Of a stretch of 64,000 nucleotides of DNA, positions 1-9,790 are shown piece after piece (the stretch's first letter is position 1; each line of letters starts with the position of its first letter). Origin of the DNA: Arsenicicoccus piscis (GTDB lineage Bacteria > Actinomycetota > Actinomycetes > Actinomycetales > Dermatophilaceae); contig NZ_JAKZHV010000002.1 in NCBI RefSeq assembly GCF_022568835.1, forward strand, positions 496,001 to 560,000, given 5' to 3'. Both the position numbers and the translations under genes were made by a program. The notes under the pieces are model-generated. The model had not been told where the DNA came from. It did not search any database and saw only the letters and a list, made by a program, of their open reading frames with translations.

Positions 1-1860
1 CGTTCCCTCGAGCTCCTCGGGCTCGTCCGACAGCAACAGCTCGTCCCCCTCGGCGGCCGCAGCGTCGTCCGCCTGGACAGCCCGCCCCAATCGCTCCCCG
101 AGCAGCGCAGGCAGTGCCTGGCTGACCAGGCTCGACTTGCCCGATCCGGAGACTCCTGTAGCGGCGGTGAATGCCCCGAGCGGAAGGGGGATCGACACGT
201 CGCGCAGGTTGTTGCGCGTGACGTGCTCGAGCTGCAGCCATCCCTCTGGCTCCCGCGGGGGTCGGTGAGGCAGGCCACTGCCCCCGAAGACATACCCGCG
301 AGTCACGGACTCCTCCACCGCGGCGAGTCCCTCGGTGGGACCGCTGTAGACGACGCGGCCGCCGCGCTCGCCCGCGCCGGGACCGATGTCGACCAGCCAG
401 TCCGCGTGCCGCATCACGTCCACCGAATGCTCTACGACGAACAGGCTGTTGCCTCGGCGCTTGAGCCCGTCGAGGATGCCGAGCAGCGCGCTGACGTCCT
501 GCGGATGCAGCCCTGCGGAAGGCTCATCGAGCACGTAGACCACACCGAACAGTTCGGAGGTCAGCTGGGTCGCGAGCCGCAGTCGCTGTAGCTCCCCACC
601 CGAGAGGGTGGGGGTGGTGCGGCTCAGGGAGAGATACCCCAGACCGAGGTCGATGATGGGCCGCAGCCTGTTGACGAGTTCTGCGCCCAGGCGCGCTGTC
701 GCGGCCAGCTTCTCCACCGAGTGGTTCGGCGTCCTGCGCACGTCGGGGGCTGCCTCATGGGCTGATCCGCCAGCGTCGACGCGCTGCCGCACAGCGTCGC
801 GTCGGGCTGCCTCGTCCAGTGCCTGACCGGCAGTCTCGGTCCCGTCGAGATCGCCGGTGGCCCGCGCGACTGCCTCCTCGATCAACGTCGAGAGCTCCGC
901 GAGGGGCAGATCGGAGAGATCAGCGACATCGAGGCCCTCGAAGGTCACCGACAGAGCCTCCGGCTTCAGCCGCTTGCCGTGGCAGGCAGGGCAGGGCGCG
1001 GCCGTGAGGAACTGTGCCACGCGCCGCTTCATCGACCCGCTCTTGGTGTTCGCGAACGTGTCGAGCACGTACCGGCGCGCACCGACGAAGGTGCCCGAGT
1101 AGCTCGGCTCGACGCCAGCCGCGATCGCGGCCCGGGCCTCGGCGAGCGTCAGGCGCGAGTGGACCGGGACGTACGGCGTCTCGTCCGTGTAGAGGATCCA
1201 GTCCCGATCCTCCTTCGGCAGATCCTTCCAGGGCACATCGACGTCGTAGCCGAGCGCGACGAGGACATCGCGCAGCTGATGACCGTGCCAGGCCGTCGGC
1301 CAGGAGGCGATGGCCCGCTCGCGGATCGTCAATGAAGGGTCCGGCACCATCATGTCCTCGGTGACCTCGTACACCCGGCCGATGCCGTGGCACTCCGGGC
1401 ATGCGCCCTGCACGGTGTTGGCGGAGAAGTCCTCGGCGTAGAGCATCGGCTGATCATCGGGGTAGTGGCCGGCCCGGGAGTAGAGCATGCGCACCAGCGA
1501 GGAGAGCGTGGTGATGCTGCCCACCGAGGACCGCGCGCTGCGGCCCCCGCGCTGCTGCTGAAGAGCGACGGCCGGCGGCATACCCGTGATGGAGTCGACG
1601 TCCGGGACGCCTGCCTGGTCGATGAGGCGACGGGCGTAGGGAGCGACGGACTCGAGGTAACGGCGCTGGGACTCCGCGAACAGGGTTCCGAAGGCCAGGG
1701 AGGACTTTCCCGAGCCGGAGACGCCGGTGAACACCACCAGAGCGTCGCGGGGGACCGCCAGGTCGATGTCCTGGAGGTTGTGCTCGCGCGCGCCGAGCAC
1801 CAGCACGTCGGGCTGAACGGGTGAGGAGTCCGACGATGAGGACCTGCGTGCTTCGACCAT
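1..1860 (-). CDS. UvrA-like ABC-class ATPase, 3' end outside window
   Basis: The gene reads leftwards and is cut by the window edge after 620 codons. It shows two ABC modules of the UvrA type: a first Walker A (GVSGSGKSS) near residue 48, a CPECHG and a CPACHG zinc-finger-like pair in the middle, the signature LSGGE near 416, DEPSAGLHP near 445, and a second Walker A (GVSGSGKSS) near 573. The compact spacing and short N-terminus suggest a stand-alone UvrA paralogue (UvrA2/DrrC-like, about 750-800 residues) rather than housekeeping UvrA of about 950; such paralogues are linked to DNA-binding-drug tolerance. The ATG at 1860 lies 7 nt after a TAGTCT -10 box, so the transcript is probably leaderless. 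It is divergent from the formaldehyde dehydrogenase. The UvrA-family call is firm; the role is inferred. Confidence 0.85.
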   Translation of the reverse strand, partial: MVEARRSSSSDSSPVQPDVLVLGAREHNLQDIDLAVPRDALVVFTGVSGSGKSSLAFGTLFAESQRRYLESVAPYARRLIDQAGVPDVDSITGMPPAVALQQQRGGRSARSSVGSITTLSSLVRMLYSRAGHYPDDQPMLYAEDFSANTVQGACPECHGIGRVYEVTEDMMVPDPSLTIRERAIASWPTAWHGHQLRDVLVALGYDVDVPWKDLPKEDRDWILYTDETPYVPVHSRLTLAEARAAIAAGVEPSYSGTFVGARRYVLDTFANTKSGSMKRRVAQFLTAAPCPACHGKRLKPEALSVTFEGLDVADLSDLPLAELSTLIEEAVARATGDLDGTETAGQALDEAARRDAVRQRVDAGGSAHEAAPDVRRTPNHSVEKLAATARLGAELVNRLRPIIDLGLGYLSLSRTTPTLSGGELQRLRLATQLTSELFGVVYVLDEPSAGLHPQDVSALLGILDGLKRRGNSLFVVEHSVDVMRHADWLVDIGPGAGERGGRVVYSGPTEGLAAVEESVTRGYVFGGSGLPHRPPREPEGWLQLEHVTRNNLRDVSIPLPLGAFTAATGVSGSGKSSLVSQALPALLGERLGRAVQADDAAAAEGDELLLSDEPEELEGT

Positions 1861-1867
1861 TCCGGCG

Positions 1868-1896
1868 AGACTAGCAATACGGTCCACCGATCGGTC
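1868..1896 (-). promoter_or_regulatory. promoter with palindromic operator of the UvrA-like gene
   Basis: A -10 hexamer TAGTCT (1873-1868) sits 7 nt before the ATG. A perfect 10-bp palindrome ACCGATCGGT (1886-1895) covers the expected -35 position. ACCG/CGGT dyads are typical of TetR-type operators, so repressor control is plausible, but no regulator gene is seen next to it. Confidence 0.4.
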
Positions 1897-2086
1897 GGAG
1901 CATGGCCCGGTCCTCCACGGTCCACCTGCCCGTGGTGCCTATCGCCGCAGCCAGGGCGGGCACCTCGGTGGACGGCGAGATTCCTCCTCGCCTAAGGTCC
2001 GACGAGAGCCGAGGTCGCGGGCGACGGGCATCCAAATGACCGTGGCACTTCCGCGACCGGGCCATCCACAACTGGAGGAGATCGTC

Positions 2087-3280
2087 ATGGCAAGCAGCAA
2101 CCGCGCCGTCGTGTTCCAGAACGTCAAGGACATGCGCGTCGAGACCCTCGACTTCCCGAAGCTCGAGATGCCGAACGGCAAGAGCGCCCCGCACGGCGTC
2201 ATCCTCAAGATCGTCGCCACCAATATCTGCGGCTCCGACCTGCACATCTACCGCGGTTCCTTCCCCGTACCCCAGGGCATGGTGATGGGGCACGAGATGA
2301 CCGGCGAGGTCGTCGAGGTCGGCTCCGACGTCGAGTTCCTCTCCGAAGGCGACCTGGTCTCGGTCCCCTTCAACGTCGCCTGCGGCCGATGCCGCAACTG
2401 CCGCGCCCGCCACACCGAGGTGTGCGAGACCGTGAACCCCGACGTGTCCTGCGGCGCCTACGGGTTCAACCTGGGTGATTTCCAGGGCGGGCAGGCGGAG
2501 TACCTGTTCGTCCCCTACGCCGACTTCCAGCTGCTCCGCTTCCCGGACAAGGACCAGGCCATGGAGAAGATCCGTGACCTCGCCCTTCTCTCGGACATCC
2601 TGCCCACCGCGTTCCACGGCCTCATGGAGGCCGGGGCGAAGCCCGGCTCGACCGTCTACATCGCCGGCGCCGGACCTGTGGGACGCTGCGGCGCCGCGGC
2701 GGCCCGTCTCCTGGGCGCTTCCTGCATCATCGTCGGTGACTACCACAAGGACCGGCTGGACCTGGTGAAGAACAACGGCTGCGAGACCATCGATCTCAAC
2801 CAGGACGTGCCGCTGACCGATCAGATCGAGGCCATCCTCGGCGAACCCATGGTGGACTGCGCCGTCGACTACGTCGGCAACGAAGCCCACGGGATCGGCC
2901 GCGAGGCCGAGGACATGAGCCCGGCCCACGCCATCAACCAGGTCATGGACGCCACCCGCGCAGGCGGTGCCACCGGCATCGTCGGCGTCTACGGCCCCGA
3001 CCCGCTGGCCTCCTCCAAGGCCGAGCAGGAGGGAACCTTCTCGCTCGACTTCGGCAAGGCGTGGATCAAGTCGCCTCGGATCTCCGGCGGCCAGGCCCCG
3101 ATCATGCACTACAACCGTGAGCTGATGATGTCGATCCTGTGGGACCGCATGCCCTACCTCAGCGACATGCTCAACACCAAGGTCATCAGCCTCGACGAGG
3201 CCCCCGACGCCTACGCGACGTTCGACACCGGTGCCCCGGAGAAGTTCATCATCGACCCGCATGGCATGATCCCCGCCTGA
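2087..3280 (+). CDS. fdhA: glutathione-independent formaldehyde dehydrogenase (zinc-dependent)
   Basis: The 397-residue product is a zinc-dependent medium-chain dehydrogenase. Catalytic zinc ligands are visible as C48 (ICGSDLH) and H69-E70 (GHEMTGE). The structural-zinc cysteines are C99, C102, C105 and C113. The NAD-binding motif GAGPVG follows. Length and the long insert after the Rossmann core match the Pseudomonas putida FdhA type (about 399 residues), which oxidises formaldehyde to formate with tightly bound NAD and no glutathione. The ATG at 2087 is chosen because a strong ribosome site, GGAGGAG at 2074-2080, lies 6 nt upstream; an in-frame start at 2036 lacks one. It stands alone and is followed by a hairpin terminator. 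Confidence in the family is high; the physiological substrate could include other short aldehydes. Confidence 0.9.
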   Translation: MASSNRAVVFQNVKDMRVETLDFPKLEMPNGKSAPHGVILKIVATNICGSDLHIYRGSFPVPQGMVMGHEMTGEVVEVGSDVEFLSEGDLVSVPFNVACGRCRNCRARHTEVCETVNPDVSCGAYGFNLGDFQGGQAEYLFVPYADFQLLRFPDKDQAMEKIRDLALLSDILPTAFHGLMEAGAKPGSTVYIAGAGPVGRCGAAAARLLGASCIIVGDYHKDRLDLVKNNGCETIDLNQDVPLTDQIEAILGEPMVDCAVDYVGNEAHGIGREAEDMSPAHAINQVMDATRAGGATGIVGVYGPDPLASSKAEQEGTFSLDFGKAWIKSPRISGGQAPIMHYNRELMMSILWDRMPYLSDMLNTKVISLDEAPDAYATFDTGAPEKFIIDPHGMIPA

Positions 3281-3298
3281 TTTCGCGCCGTCGTCCCC

Positions 3299-3334
3299 GG
3301 CCCGCGACCATCGCCTCAGCGGCGGTCGCGGGCC
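3299..3334 (+). terminator. hairpin terminator after fdhA
   Basis: A perfect 11-bp inverted repeat GGCCCGCGACC (3299-3309) / GGTCGCGGGCC (3324-3334) lies 18 nt after the fdhA stop. It lacks a T tract, which is common for actinobacterial terminators. Confidence 0.65.
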
Positions 3335-3515
3335 GGCTCTCTGCGCGGATCGGTTCTCGATGCCGATCCGGGCGAGGGCCGGCGTCGTACTCTGGTAGTC
3401 CAGACCGGTATGCAAGAGCACACCAGCACGGACCAGCGAGCAGGGGGGCCTGACCCTGGTTCTTGGACACGTTGAATCCAGCATCTGGTGCTGGGGAAGC
3501 GAGATGATCCGAGTC

Positions 3516-3892
3516 ATGGCCGGGAAGAACTACTCGGAGGAGTTTCGTCGGCAGGCCGTCGATTTGTACGAGTCCACGCCGGGCGCCACGGTCCGCGGCA
3601 TCGCCGAGGACCTCGGCATCGTGCGCGGCACGCTGCGCGGCAGTGGCTCGAGGTGTACGGGACCGGCAAGAAGACCGCTGCTGACGGGACGGCGACCTCG
3701 AGCCCGCTGCAGTCCAAGACCACCGCGAAGACCGCCGCTGCCGCAGATCCGGGCAGCGAGACACCAGAGGGTAAGGTCGCCCGGCTCGAGGCGCGGGTGC
3801 GTGAGCTGGAGGTCGAGACGACCAAGCTGACCACCGAGCGGGAGATCCTCCAGCGGGCGGCCAAGTATTTCGCCGGGCAGACGCGCTGGTGA
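3516..3892 (+). pseudogene. IS3-family orfA (HTH/leucine zipper), frameshifted
   Basis: The N-terminal half (MAGKNYSEEFRRQAVDLYES, then an HTH with GIAEDLGI) is in one frame. The C-terminal half (QWLEVYGTGKK, then the leucine-zipper-like ARLEARVRELEVETTKLT) is in another. The break lies near 3637-3641, where two extra or one missing base separate TLR from QWLEV. OrfA normally provides the DNA-binding part of the OrfAB transposase. Its stop overlaps the orfB GTG start by 4 nt. An internal break this far from the orfA/orfB junction is not the programmed IS3 frameshift. Confidence 0.75.
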
Positions 3893-4783
3893 GTCGCTTC
3901 CAGTTCGTCGCCGACCACTGCGCCACCTTCGAGGTGAAGCGACTGTGCGAGCTCGTCGAGATCGAGCGCTCCTCCTACTACGCCTGGGTCAAGGCGGGCC
4001 CCGCGCGCGAGGAGCGCGCCCGGGCCGACGCCGAGCTCGCGGAACGGATCAGGGCCGTCCACCAGGGGGACAAGACCTACGGGGCGCCGGATCACTGCCG
4101 AGCTCAACGACGGGGTCGCGCAGCAGGAGCGGGTCAACCACAAGCGGGTCGCCCGCGTGATGCGGCTCAACACGATCGTTGGCTACGCCAAGAAGCGGCG
4201 GGTGCGCACGACCGTCCCTGAGCCCGCCGACCAGGTGGTCCCCGATCTGCTCCAGCGGGACTTCACCGCTTCTGCTCCAGGGCTGCGCTATGTCGGGGAC
4301 ATCACTTACCTGCCGTTGGCCGACGGGACGAACCTGTACCTGGCCACCGTGATCGACTGCTACAGCAGGCGACTGGCCGGCTGGGCGATCGCCGGCCACA
4401 TGCGCACCAGCCTCGTCACCGATGCCCTCAACGCCGCCGCCGCGACCCGGGGCAGCCTCAACGGCGCGATCTTTCACAGCGACCACGGGTCGGTCTATAC
4501 GAGCAAGGACTACGCCGCGCTGTGCGCCGACCTCGGCGTGTCCCAGTCCATGGGCGCCGTCGGCACGAGCGCGGACAACGCGTTGGCCGAGTCGTTCAAC
4601 GCCACGCTGAAGCGCGAGGTCCTCCAAGACGCCGCGTGCTGGGCCGACAAGCAGAGCTGCCGCCGCCAGGTCTTCGGCTGGCTCGTCCGCTACAACACCC
4701 GCCGCCGCCACACCTGGTGCGGCTACCTGTCCCCGTCCCCCTACGAGGCCCGCTGGGCGGCTACGCTGCCAACCGCCGCATAA
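3889..4783 (+). pseudogene. IS3-family orfB DDE integrase, frameshifted
   Basis: The start VSRFQFVADHC and the HTH_21-like region (LVEIERSSYYAWV) are in one frame up to GDKTYGAP. The frame then breaks near 4087-4091, where two bases appear lost before ITAELNDG, and the rest continues in another frame from about 4092. The rve core is otherwise intact: D in DITYLPLADG, D in HSDHGSVYTS and E in NALAESFNATLKRE. The protein would catalyse strand transfer of the element if the frame were restored. A sequencing error cannot be excluded, but with the orfA break the copy looks decayed. Confidence 0.8.
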
Positions 4784-4813
4784 TCAACCCCCGTGTCCAA
4801 GAACCGGGGGTAA

Positions 4814-5563
<750 letters not shown>

Positions 5564-5570
<7 letters not shown>

Positions 5571-5593
5571 CCGAACCCCGACTCCTCGTTCAA
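5564..5593 (-). promoter_or_regulatory. promoter of tRNA-Ala
   Basis: On the minus strand TTGAAC (5593-5588) and TAAGGT (5569-5564) are separated by 18 nt. They lie about 45 nt before the mature tRNA 5' end. Both hexamers are close to the sigma70/HrdB consensus. Confidence 0.6.
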
Positions 5594-5630
5594 ATCCGCG
5601 GCGCCCCTGCGGCACCCACGCAGCACCCGC

Positions 5631-5728
5631 TACGGCTGGTGGCTGTCCTCGGGTCAGGCTGGTGCTCGCACTGGTGGCTGACTGCTGGTCGGGCTGGTGG
5701 CCGGCTGCTGGTCGGGGCTTCTGGTTGG
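5631..5728. repeat. imperfect GCTGGTGGCTG-type repeats
   Basis: The spacer between the tRNA promoter and the HNH gene holds repeated GCTGGTGGC and CTGCTGGTCGGG units, with no reading frame or RNA structure that I recognise. I see no gene in 5594-5773. Confidence 0.4.
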
Positions 5729-5773
5729 GCTGCCCGTCAAGCGGTCGCGGGGCCCGTGGCCCGGATGGACGGC

Positions 5774-7519
5774 CTACCCGGCGCGAGCCAAATCGGCGAG
5801 CCCAGGTGGAGGGTCGTGGATCCACTGGTGGTTGCCCGGTCGGACGTGCCAGCGCACCTGCGACACGGTGACCGTCGCGGTGAACCCGCGGGCGTGGACG
5901 AGACGATGATGCCGGTCGCACAGGAGGGCGAGGTTGGTGAGATCGGTCGGTCCCCCATCGGCCCAGTGCACGACGTGGTGCGCCCGGGTCCAGGCGATCG
6001 GCGCCGTGCAGGTCGGGAACGAGCAGCCACCGTCACGGATCGCCAGCACCGCGCGCTGACCCGCGGTCGCGAGGCGACGAGCACGGCCCACGTCGAGCGG
6101 CTCGCCCACGCTGCCCAGCACGACGGGGATCACCTCGGCGTCGCAGGCCAGCCGACGGGCTACGGCCGGGGACAGCACAGTCCCGAAGCCGTCCCGCGCC
6201 AGGCCCGCCCACGATCCCGGGAGCAGCCGCGCATCGGGTGGGTCGGTGGACGAGCTGGCCACACCGGCCCCCCAGCTCGGCGCTGACGGCTCCGTCGTGG
6301 AGCCGACATCGTCTGGCCCGGAGGAAGGCGAGGCCCCCAGGGACGTTGTCGAGGGCTGAGCCGACGAAGTGTGACCGCGCCCAGGACGCGTGGGCGCGTG
6401 CGCCGCCACGCCGGCGAGGAGGTCCTCCAGGCGAAGCGTCACGACCACGGAGGTCGGCGCCGCCATCGGCCCGGTCGGGACCATGCCAGTGACCAGCCGG
6501 GCCATCTCGACGAGGGCGTCGGCGCGTCGTTGCGCTGCGCTGCGGGTGTCTCGGTCAGCCTGCGCCGCCTCCGGGTCGTCGACGTGGCGGCACGTGCTGT
6601 GGTCGCAGGCGCTGTGGCTGCTGCTGTGGTCACCGCCCCCCGCTTGCTGTGACCCACCTGCCGCGCCGTCGGCCGCGCTGTCACCACTGTCGCCGGCCCC
6701 CATCTCCGGACCAGCTGCGGCAGCCGCCCCCGCTGCGGCGACCGGGTCACCCGCCCCCGGCTCGGGCACGCGAGGCGCAGAAAGCGCATCCAGCGCTGCG
6801 GTGAGCACGGCGAAGGACTCGGGATCGAGGGTGAGCGTCGAGCGGAACATGCCGTCCGGCAACGGGGTGAAGGCGTTGAAGCCGCGCTTGGCTCGTCGGC
6901 ACTCGTCACGCTGCTCGGGGTCGGCGCTGGAAAAATTGCTCAGCAGCTGCTCCTCATAGCTGCGCAGCTGGATGCTCTTGGCACCCGCACGCATCAGGTA
7001 GCGCACACCCTCGGCCGCGTCGGTCACCATCGAGCTCGGGAGGTCGTGCCGCACGCGATCGACGCTGGCACAGCCGGCGAGAGCCTCCCGGACAGACAGT
7101 CCTCCGGTCAGCGCATCGGCGACCAGGCCTCGCTTGGCCACGTCGTTGCCCGCCTTGATGAGCCGGGCCACCGGTGCGGCCTCGACGGCCGCGACGCCGC
7201 ACGTCTCGATCAGCCAGGTGGCAGGGTCGACCGCCTTGGTCGTCTCCTGGTGCACCCCGCGGGTGGCGGCCTCGCGCGTGACCGCCGCGCCCAACCCCTG
7301 CAGGCGATGGGCGAGCTCGAAGCAGGTCGCCGCGAGGGGCGCCAGCTCGGTGTTGCCGACGAACGCCAGCCCCGCACCCACCTGCTCCAGCATCACCCGC
7401 AGATCGGCCTGACCATCACCGACCACGGGGTCGGGCACGGGCGGTCCGAGCAGCTCGCCCACAGCCGTCAACGCGTCACCCAGGAGGGCGACGGCGGCGT
7501 CTGCGGCGGTCTTGTTCAT
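5774..7519 (-). CDS. DUF222 / HNH endonuclease domain protein (13E12 repeat family)
   Basis: The 581-residue product has an N-terminal DUF222 region, a low-complexity Ala/Gly/Ser-rich centre (about residues 250-450), and a C-terminal HNH nuclease motif: CSFPTC, then RAHHVVHWADGGPT, then LCDRHHRLVH. These proteins are multicopy in many Actinobacteria (the mycobacterial 13E12 repeat group) and their biological role is not settled; the HNH motif predicts a metal-dependent DNA nuclease. The ATG at 7519 (MNKTAADAAV) is preferred over an in-frame codon 26 residues upstream, because the upstream extension is not domain-like and overlaps the promoter area. A half-site TTCGAACA at 7538-7545 resembles one arm of an actinobacterial LexA box, but the second arm is absent. 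Monocistronic. Confidence 0.85.
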   Translation of the reverse strand: MNKTAADAAVALLGDALTAVGELLGPPVPDPVVGDGQADLRVMLEQVGAGLAFVGNTELAPLAATCFELAHRLQGLGAAVTREAATRGVHQETTKAVDPATWLIETCGVAAVEAAPVARLIKAGNDVAKRGLVADALTGGLSVREALAGCASVDRVRHDLPSSMVTDAAEGVRYLMRAGAKSIQLRSYEEQLLSNFSSADPEQRDECRRAKRGFNAFTPLPDGMFRSTLTLDPESFAVLTAALDALSAPRVPEPGAGDPVAAAGAAAAAGPEMGAGDSGDSAADGAAGGSQQAGGGDHSSSHSACDHSTCRHVDDPEAAQADRDTRSAAQRRADALVEMARLVTGMVPTGPMAAPTSVVVTLRLEDLLAGVAAHAPTRPGRGHTSSAQPSTTSLGASPSSGPDDVGSTTEPSAPSWGAGVASSSTDPPDARLLPGSWAGLARDGFGTVLSPAVARRLACDAEVIPVVLGSVGEPLDVGRARRLATAGQRAVLAIRDGGCSFPTCTAPIAWTRAHHVVHWADGGPTDLTNLALLCDRHHRLVHARGFTATVTVSQVRWHVRPGNHQWIHDPPPGLADLARAG

Positions 7520-7666
7520 GCTGCTTATTCTACTGAATTCGAACACAGCATAGCCAGAGTGGATTCGCCGCTCAGAGCAAGTCCACCCGTCTGCCAAGAG
7601 GGGGTAACGGGACGCTGGCGGCGGTCACCCCACGGAAGAACCTTGCACCCCCACCTCGGGCGTCAA

Positions 7667-8293
7667 TCAGCGCGCGTCGGGAGCCCGGAGGTTCCAGCCC
7701 TCGATCCGCCACCCACCACGGGCGGTCTCGCCGAGGATCGCCCAGTGGCAGTTGCCGAGCCCACCGAGCACCTGCCAGGCCTGGTGCTGGCCCAGGTCGC
7801 ACAGCGCGGCAGCGAGCGCTCGAGCCGCGACGCCGTGGGAGACGATGATGGCGACCTCGCCGTCCGACAGCGTGTCGAGGAGCGCCTCGGCCCCGGCGAG
7901 CGCGCGGGCTGCGACGTCGGCGACGGACTCGCCGCTGATGCCGCGGCGGAAGTCCTCGCCGGTCAGCATCTTCTCGGCCTCGGCGGGATACTCGGCGCGC
8001 ACGTCGTCGCCGGACTTGCCCTGCCACTCCCCCACGTGGATCTCGCGGAAGCGCGGATCCCTCGTCGCCGGGACGCCCGCCACCTCGGCGATCGCGTCGG
8101 CCGTGCGAGCCGCGCGGGCCAGGTCGGAGGAGACGATCCGGGCCGGCTGCAGGGCCGCGAGGTAGGGCGCCGCAGCCGCAGCCTGCTCGACACCGAGGGC
8201 GGAGAGCTCTACATCGAGCTGCCCTTGCCACAAGCCGGCGGCGTTGTGCCCCGTCTGGCCGTGGCGCACGACCACGAGCTTGCGCCCCCTCAT
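7667..8293 (-). CDS. histidine phosphatase family protein
   Basis: The 208-residue protein carries the phosphoglycerate-mutase-like signature RHGQTGHN (catalytic His11), the conserved FREIHVGEWQG segment and the second active-site histidine in VSHGVAAR. It is last in the nadD-rsfS operon, starting 3 nt after the rsfS stop. Actinobacteria regularly place such a phosphatase here; the mycobacterial counterpart is a glucosyl-3-phosphoglycerate phosphatase. The substrate here cannot be read from the sequence. Confidence 0.85.
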   Translation of the reverse strand: MRGRKLVVVRHGQTGHNAAGLWQGQLDVELSALGVEQAAAAAPYLAALQPARIVSSDLARAARTADAIAEVAGVPATRDPRFREIHVGEWQGKSGDDVRAEYPAEAEKMLTGEDFRRGISGESVADVAARALAGAEALLDTLSDGEVAIIVSHGVAARALAAALCDLGQHQAWQVLGGLGNCHWAILGETARGGWRIEGWNLRAPDAR

Positions 8294-8296
8294 CGG

Positions 8297-8746
8297 TCAG
8301 TCGTCCGCGCGCGAGCCGCTCGCCTCGTCGGCACCAGTCGCGTCCGCACCAGTCGCATCCTCAGCAGAGCCCGAGCCAGAGCCCGAGTCATCGAGCTGGA
8401 GGTCGATCATGGGGCAGTCCTTCCACAGCCGCTCCAGGCCGTAGAAGTCCCGCTCCTCCTCGTGCTGCACGTGCACGACGATGTCGATGAAATCGATGAG
8501 CACCCAACGACCTTCGCGCTCACCCTCACGACGCACCGGCTTGGCGCCGGCCTCACGCAGCTTGTCCTCCACCGCGTCGACGATCGCGCGGACCTGACGG
8601 TCGTTGGGCGCCGACGCGAGCACGAACACGTCAGTGAGGGGCAGGTGGTCGCTCACGTCGATGGCCCGGACGTCGCGGGCCAGCTTGTCCGCGGCGGCCT
8701 GCGCGGCCAACTGGGCCAGCTCGATGGCTCGGGGGGTGGCGCTCAC
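8297..8746 (-). CDS. rsfS: ribosome silencing factor RsfS
   Basis: The product has 149 residues of the RsfS/Iojap/YbeB family: [19 protein letters not shown], then [31 protein letters not shown] split over the core. It binds ribosomal protein uL14 and blocks subunit joining when nutrients are short. The start is the GTG at 8746, whose first bases overlap the nadD stop (GTGA), indicating translational coupling. A 25-residue Ser/Gly/Ala/Asp-rich tail is extra relative to compact homologues. An in-frame extension further upstream is only nadD read in another frame. Confidence 0.92.
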   Translation of the reverse strand: MSATPRAIELAQLAAQAAADKLARDVRAIDVSDHLPLTDVFVLASAPNDRQVRAIVDAVEDKLREAGAKPVRREGEREGRWVLIDFIDIVVHVQHEEERDFYGLERLWKDCPMIDLQLDDSGSGSGSAEDATGADATGADEASGSRADD

Positions 8747-9390
8747 GCTGTCTCCTCGCTGAGGGTCCTGGCGATGGTGGTGCGCAGGATGCCCGTGGGC
8801 TGCTGATCGGGGGTGTACAGGTGGTACTTGTTGATGTGCTGCACGACACCGTCGGGCACCAGATACCAGACCGGCTCGCCCCGCGCCGTGCGCGCTCGAC
8901 AATCGGTGGACGAGATCGCCATGGCCGGGATCTCCTGCAGCGACACCTTGTCGGCCGGCAGCCCCGCCTCGGACAGCACGTAGCCCGGTCGCGTCACCCC
9001 GATGAAGTGCGCCAGCTCCCAGAGCTCGTCGGCGTCCCTCCAGGTGAGGATCTTCGCGAGGGCGTCGGCGCCGGTGATGAAGAACAGCTCGGCGTCCGGG
9101 TTGAGCGCGGCGAGGTCGCGCAGGGTGTCGATCGTGTACGTCGGGCCGTCCCGGTCGATGTCGACGCGCGACACCGAGAAGCGGGGGTTGGACGCCGTGG
9201 CGATCACCGTCATCAGGTAGCGGTGCTCGGCCGGGGAGACCGTGGTCGAGTCCTTCTGCCAGGGCTCGCCCGTAGGGACGAAGACGACTTCGTCGAGGTC
9301 GTAGAGGGCCTGCACCTCGCTTGCCGCGACGAGGTGGCCGTGGTGGATGGGGTCGAACGTCCCACCCATCACGCCGATGCGCGTGGTCAG
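8743..9390 (-). CDS. nadD: nicotinate-nucleotide adenylyltransferase NadD
   Basis: This is NadD, which adenylates nicotinate mononucleotide in NAD synthesis. Visible motifs are [12 protein letters not shown] (nucleotidyltransferase HxGH) and ISSTDCRAR near the C-terminus (ISSTxxR). The first Rossmann strand of the family, RIGVMGG, is encoded upstream of the first ATG/GTG codons (9372-9367). The frame is open to a CTG at 9390 that overlaps the preceding gene's stop as CTGA. I therefore infer a CTG start at 9390 (215 residues). A GTG start at 9372 would remove strand 1. The gene is coupled on both sides, to the membrane protein upstream and rsfS downstream. Confidence 0.88.
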   Translation of the reverse strand: MTTRIGVMGGTFDPIHHGHLVAASEVQALYDLDEVVFVPTGEPWQKDSTTVSPAEHRYLMTVIATASNPRFSVSRVDIDRDGPTYTIDTLRDLAALNPDAELFFITGADALAKILTWRDADELWELAHFIGVTRPGYVLSEAGLPADKVSLQEIPAMAISSTDCRARTARGEPVWYLVPDGVVQHINKYHLYTPDQQPTGILRTTIARTLSEETA

Positions 9391-9626
9391 TGGTGCGCCC
9401 CGTGCGTCGCGCCATGATCGCTGTCGTGGCGGGCACGCCCGTCAGCACCGCCGTAGACCTGGGGGTTCTGGCGGTAGCGGATCGCCGTGTTGCGGAACGC
9501 GTAGGTCAGCGCCAGCAGGAGCAGGAACACGGCCAGTGCGATCACCCCGAACCAGAAGTCCGCGAACGGCAAGGTCATGGCGTTCTCGGACTCTTCGGCG
9601 GCGAGGAGCAGGGCGGCAGAAGTCAT
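9387..9626 (-). CDS. small single-pass membrane protein upstream of nadD
   Basis: The 79-residue protein has one strong transmembrane helix ([20 protein letters not shown], about residues 27-46) and a hydrophilic His/Asp/Gly-rich tail ending [10 protein letters not shown] similar small membrane protein of unknown function is common directly upstream of nadD in Micrococcales. Starts at 9626 or 9635 are both possible; 9626 is used. The stop overlaps the proposed nadD CTG start. The His-rich tail could bind metal, but this is speculation. Confidence 0.7.
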   Translation of the reverse strand: MTSAALLLAAEESENAMTLPFADFWFGVIALAVFLLLLALTYAFRNTAIRYRQNPQVYGGADGRARHDSDHGATHGAHH

Positions 9627-9790
9627 GGGCGTCATGCTACCCGCTGACCCCGCTCCGCGCCGCGCGGCTCCCCCACCGGCGGCTGGGCCACGCGGCTTCC
9701 CCACCGGCGGCTGGGCTGACCCCCGCCGACACACAGTGCTCGGCCAGGGCTGTCACAACATCCGACAGGCGGGCGCCCTACCCTTACGCC

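Larger units (their letters stand above)
3451..4813 (+). mobile_element. IS3-family insertion sequence, degenerate
   Basis: The element is about 1363 bp. Its ends begin TGACCC and TTACCC and share the inverted repeat GGTTCTTGGACAC, at 3458-3470 on the left and as GTGTCCAAGAACC at 4793-4805 on the right. GGCC directly flanks both ends (3447-3450 and 4814-4817), a plausible 4-bp target duplication, although GGCC is itself palindromic. It holds orfA and orfB of the IS3 type, both frameshifted, so this copy should not transpose on its own. It lies inside the remains of a serine recombinase gene. Confidence 0.85.

Noticed and set aside
1871..3517. A 548-codon minus-strand frame opposite fdhA.
   Set aside because: It is an antisense shadow of fdhA with no domain pattern.
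3637..4091. Programmed frameshifting as the explanation for the IS3 frame breaks.
   Set aside because: IS3 programmed frameshifting occurs at the orfA/orfB overlap with a slippery run; these breaks are in the middle of each frame.
7538..7545. A LexA-box-like half-site TTCGAACA before the HNH gene.
   Set aside because: The second arm of the dyad is not present, so SOS control cannot be claimed.
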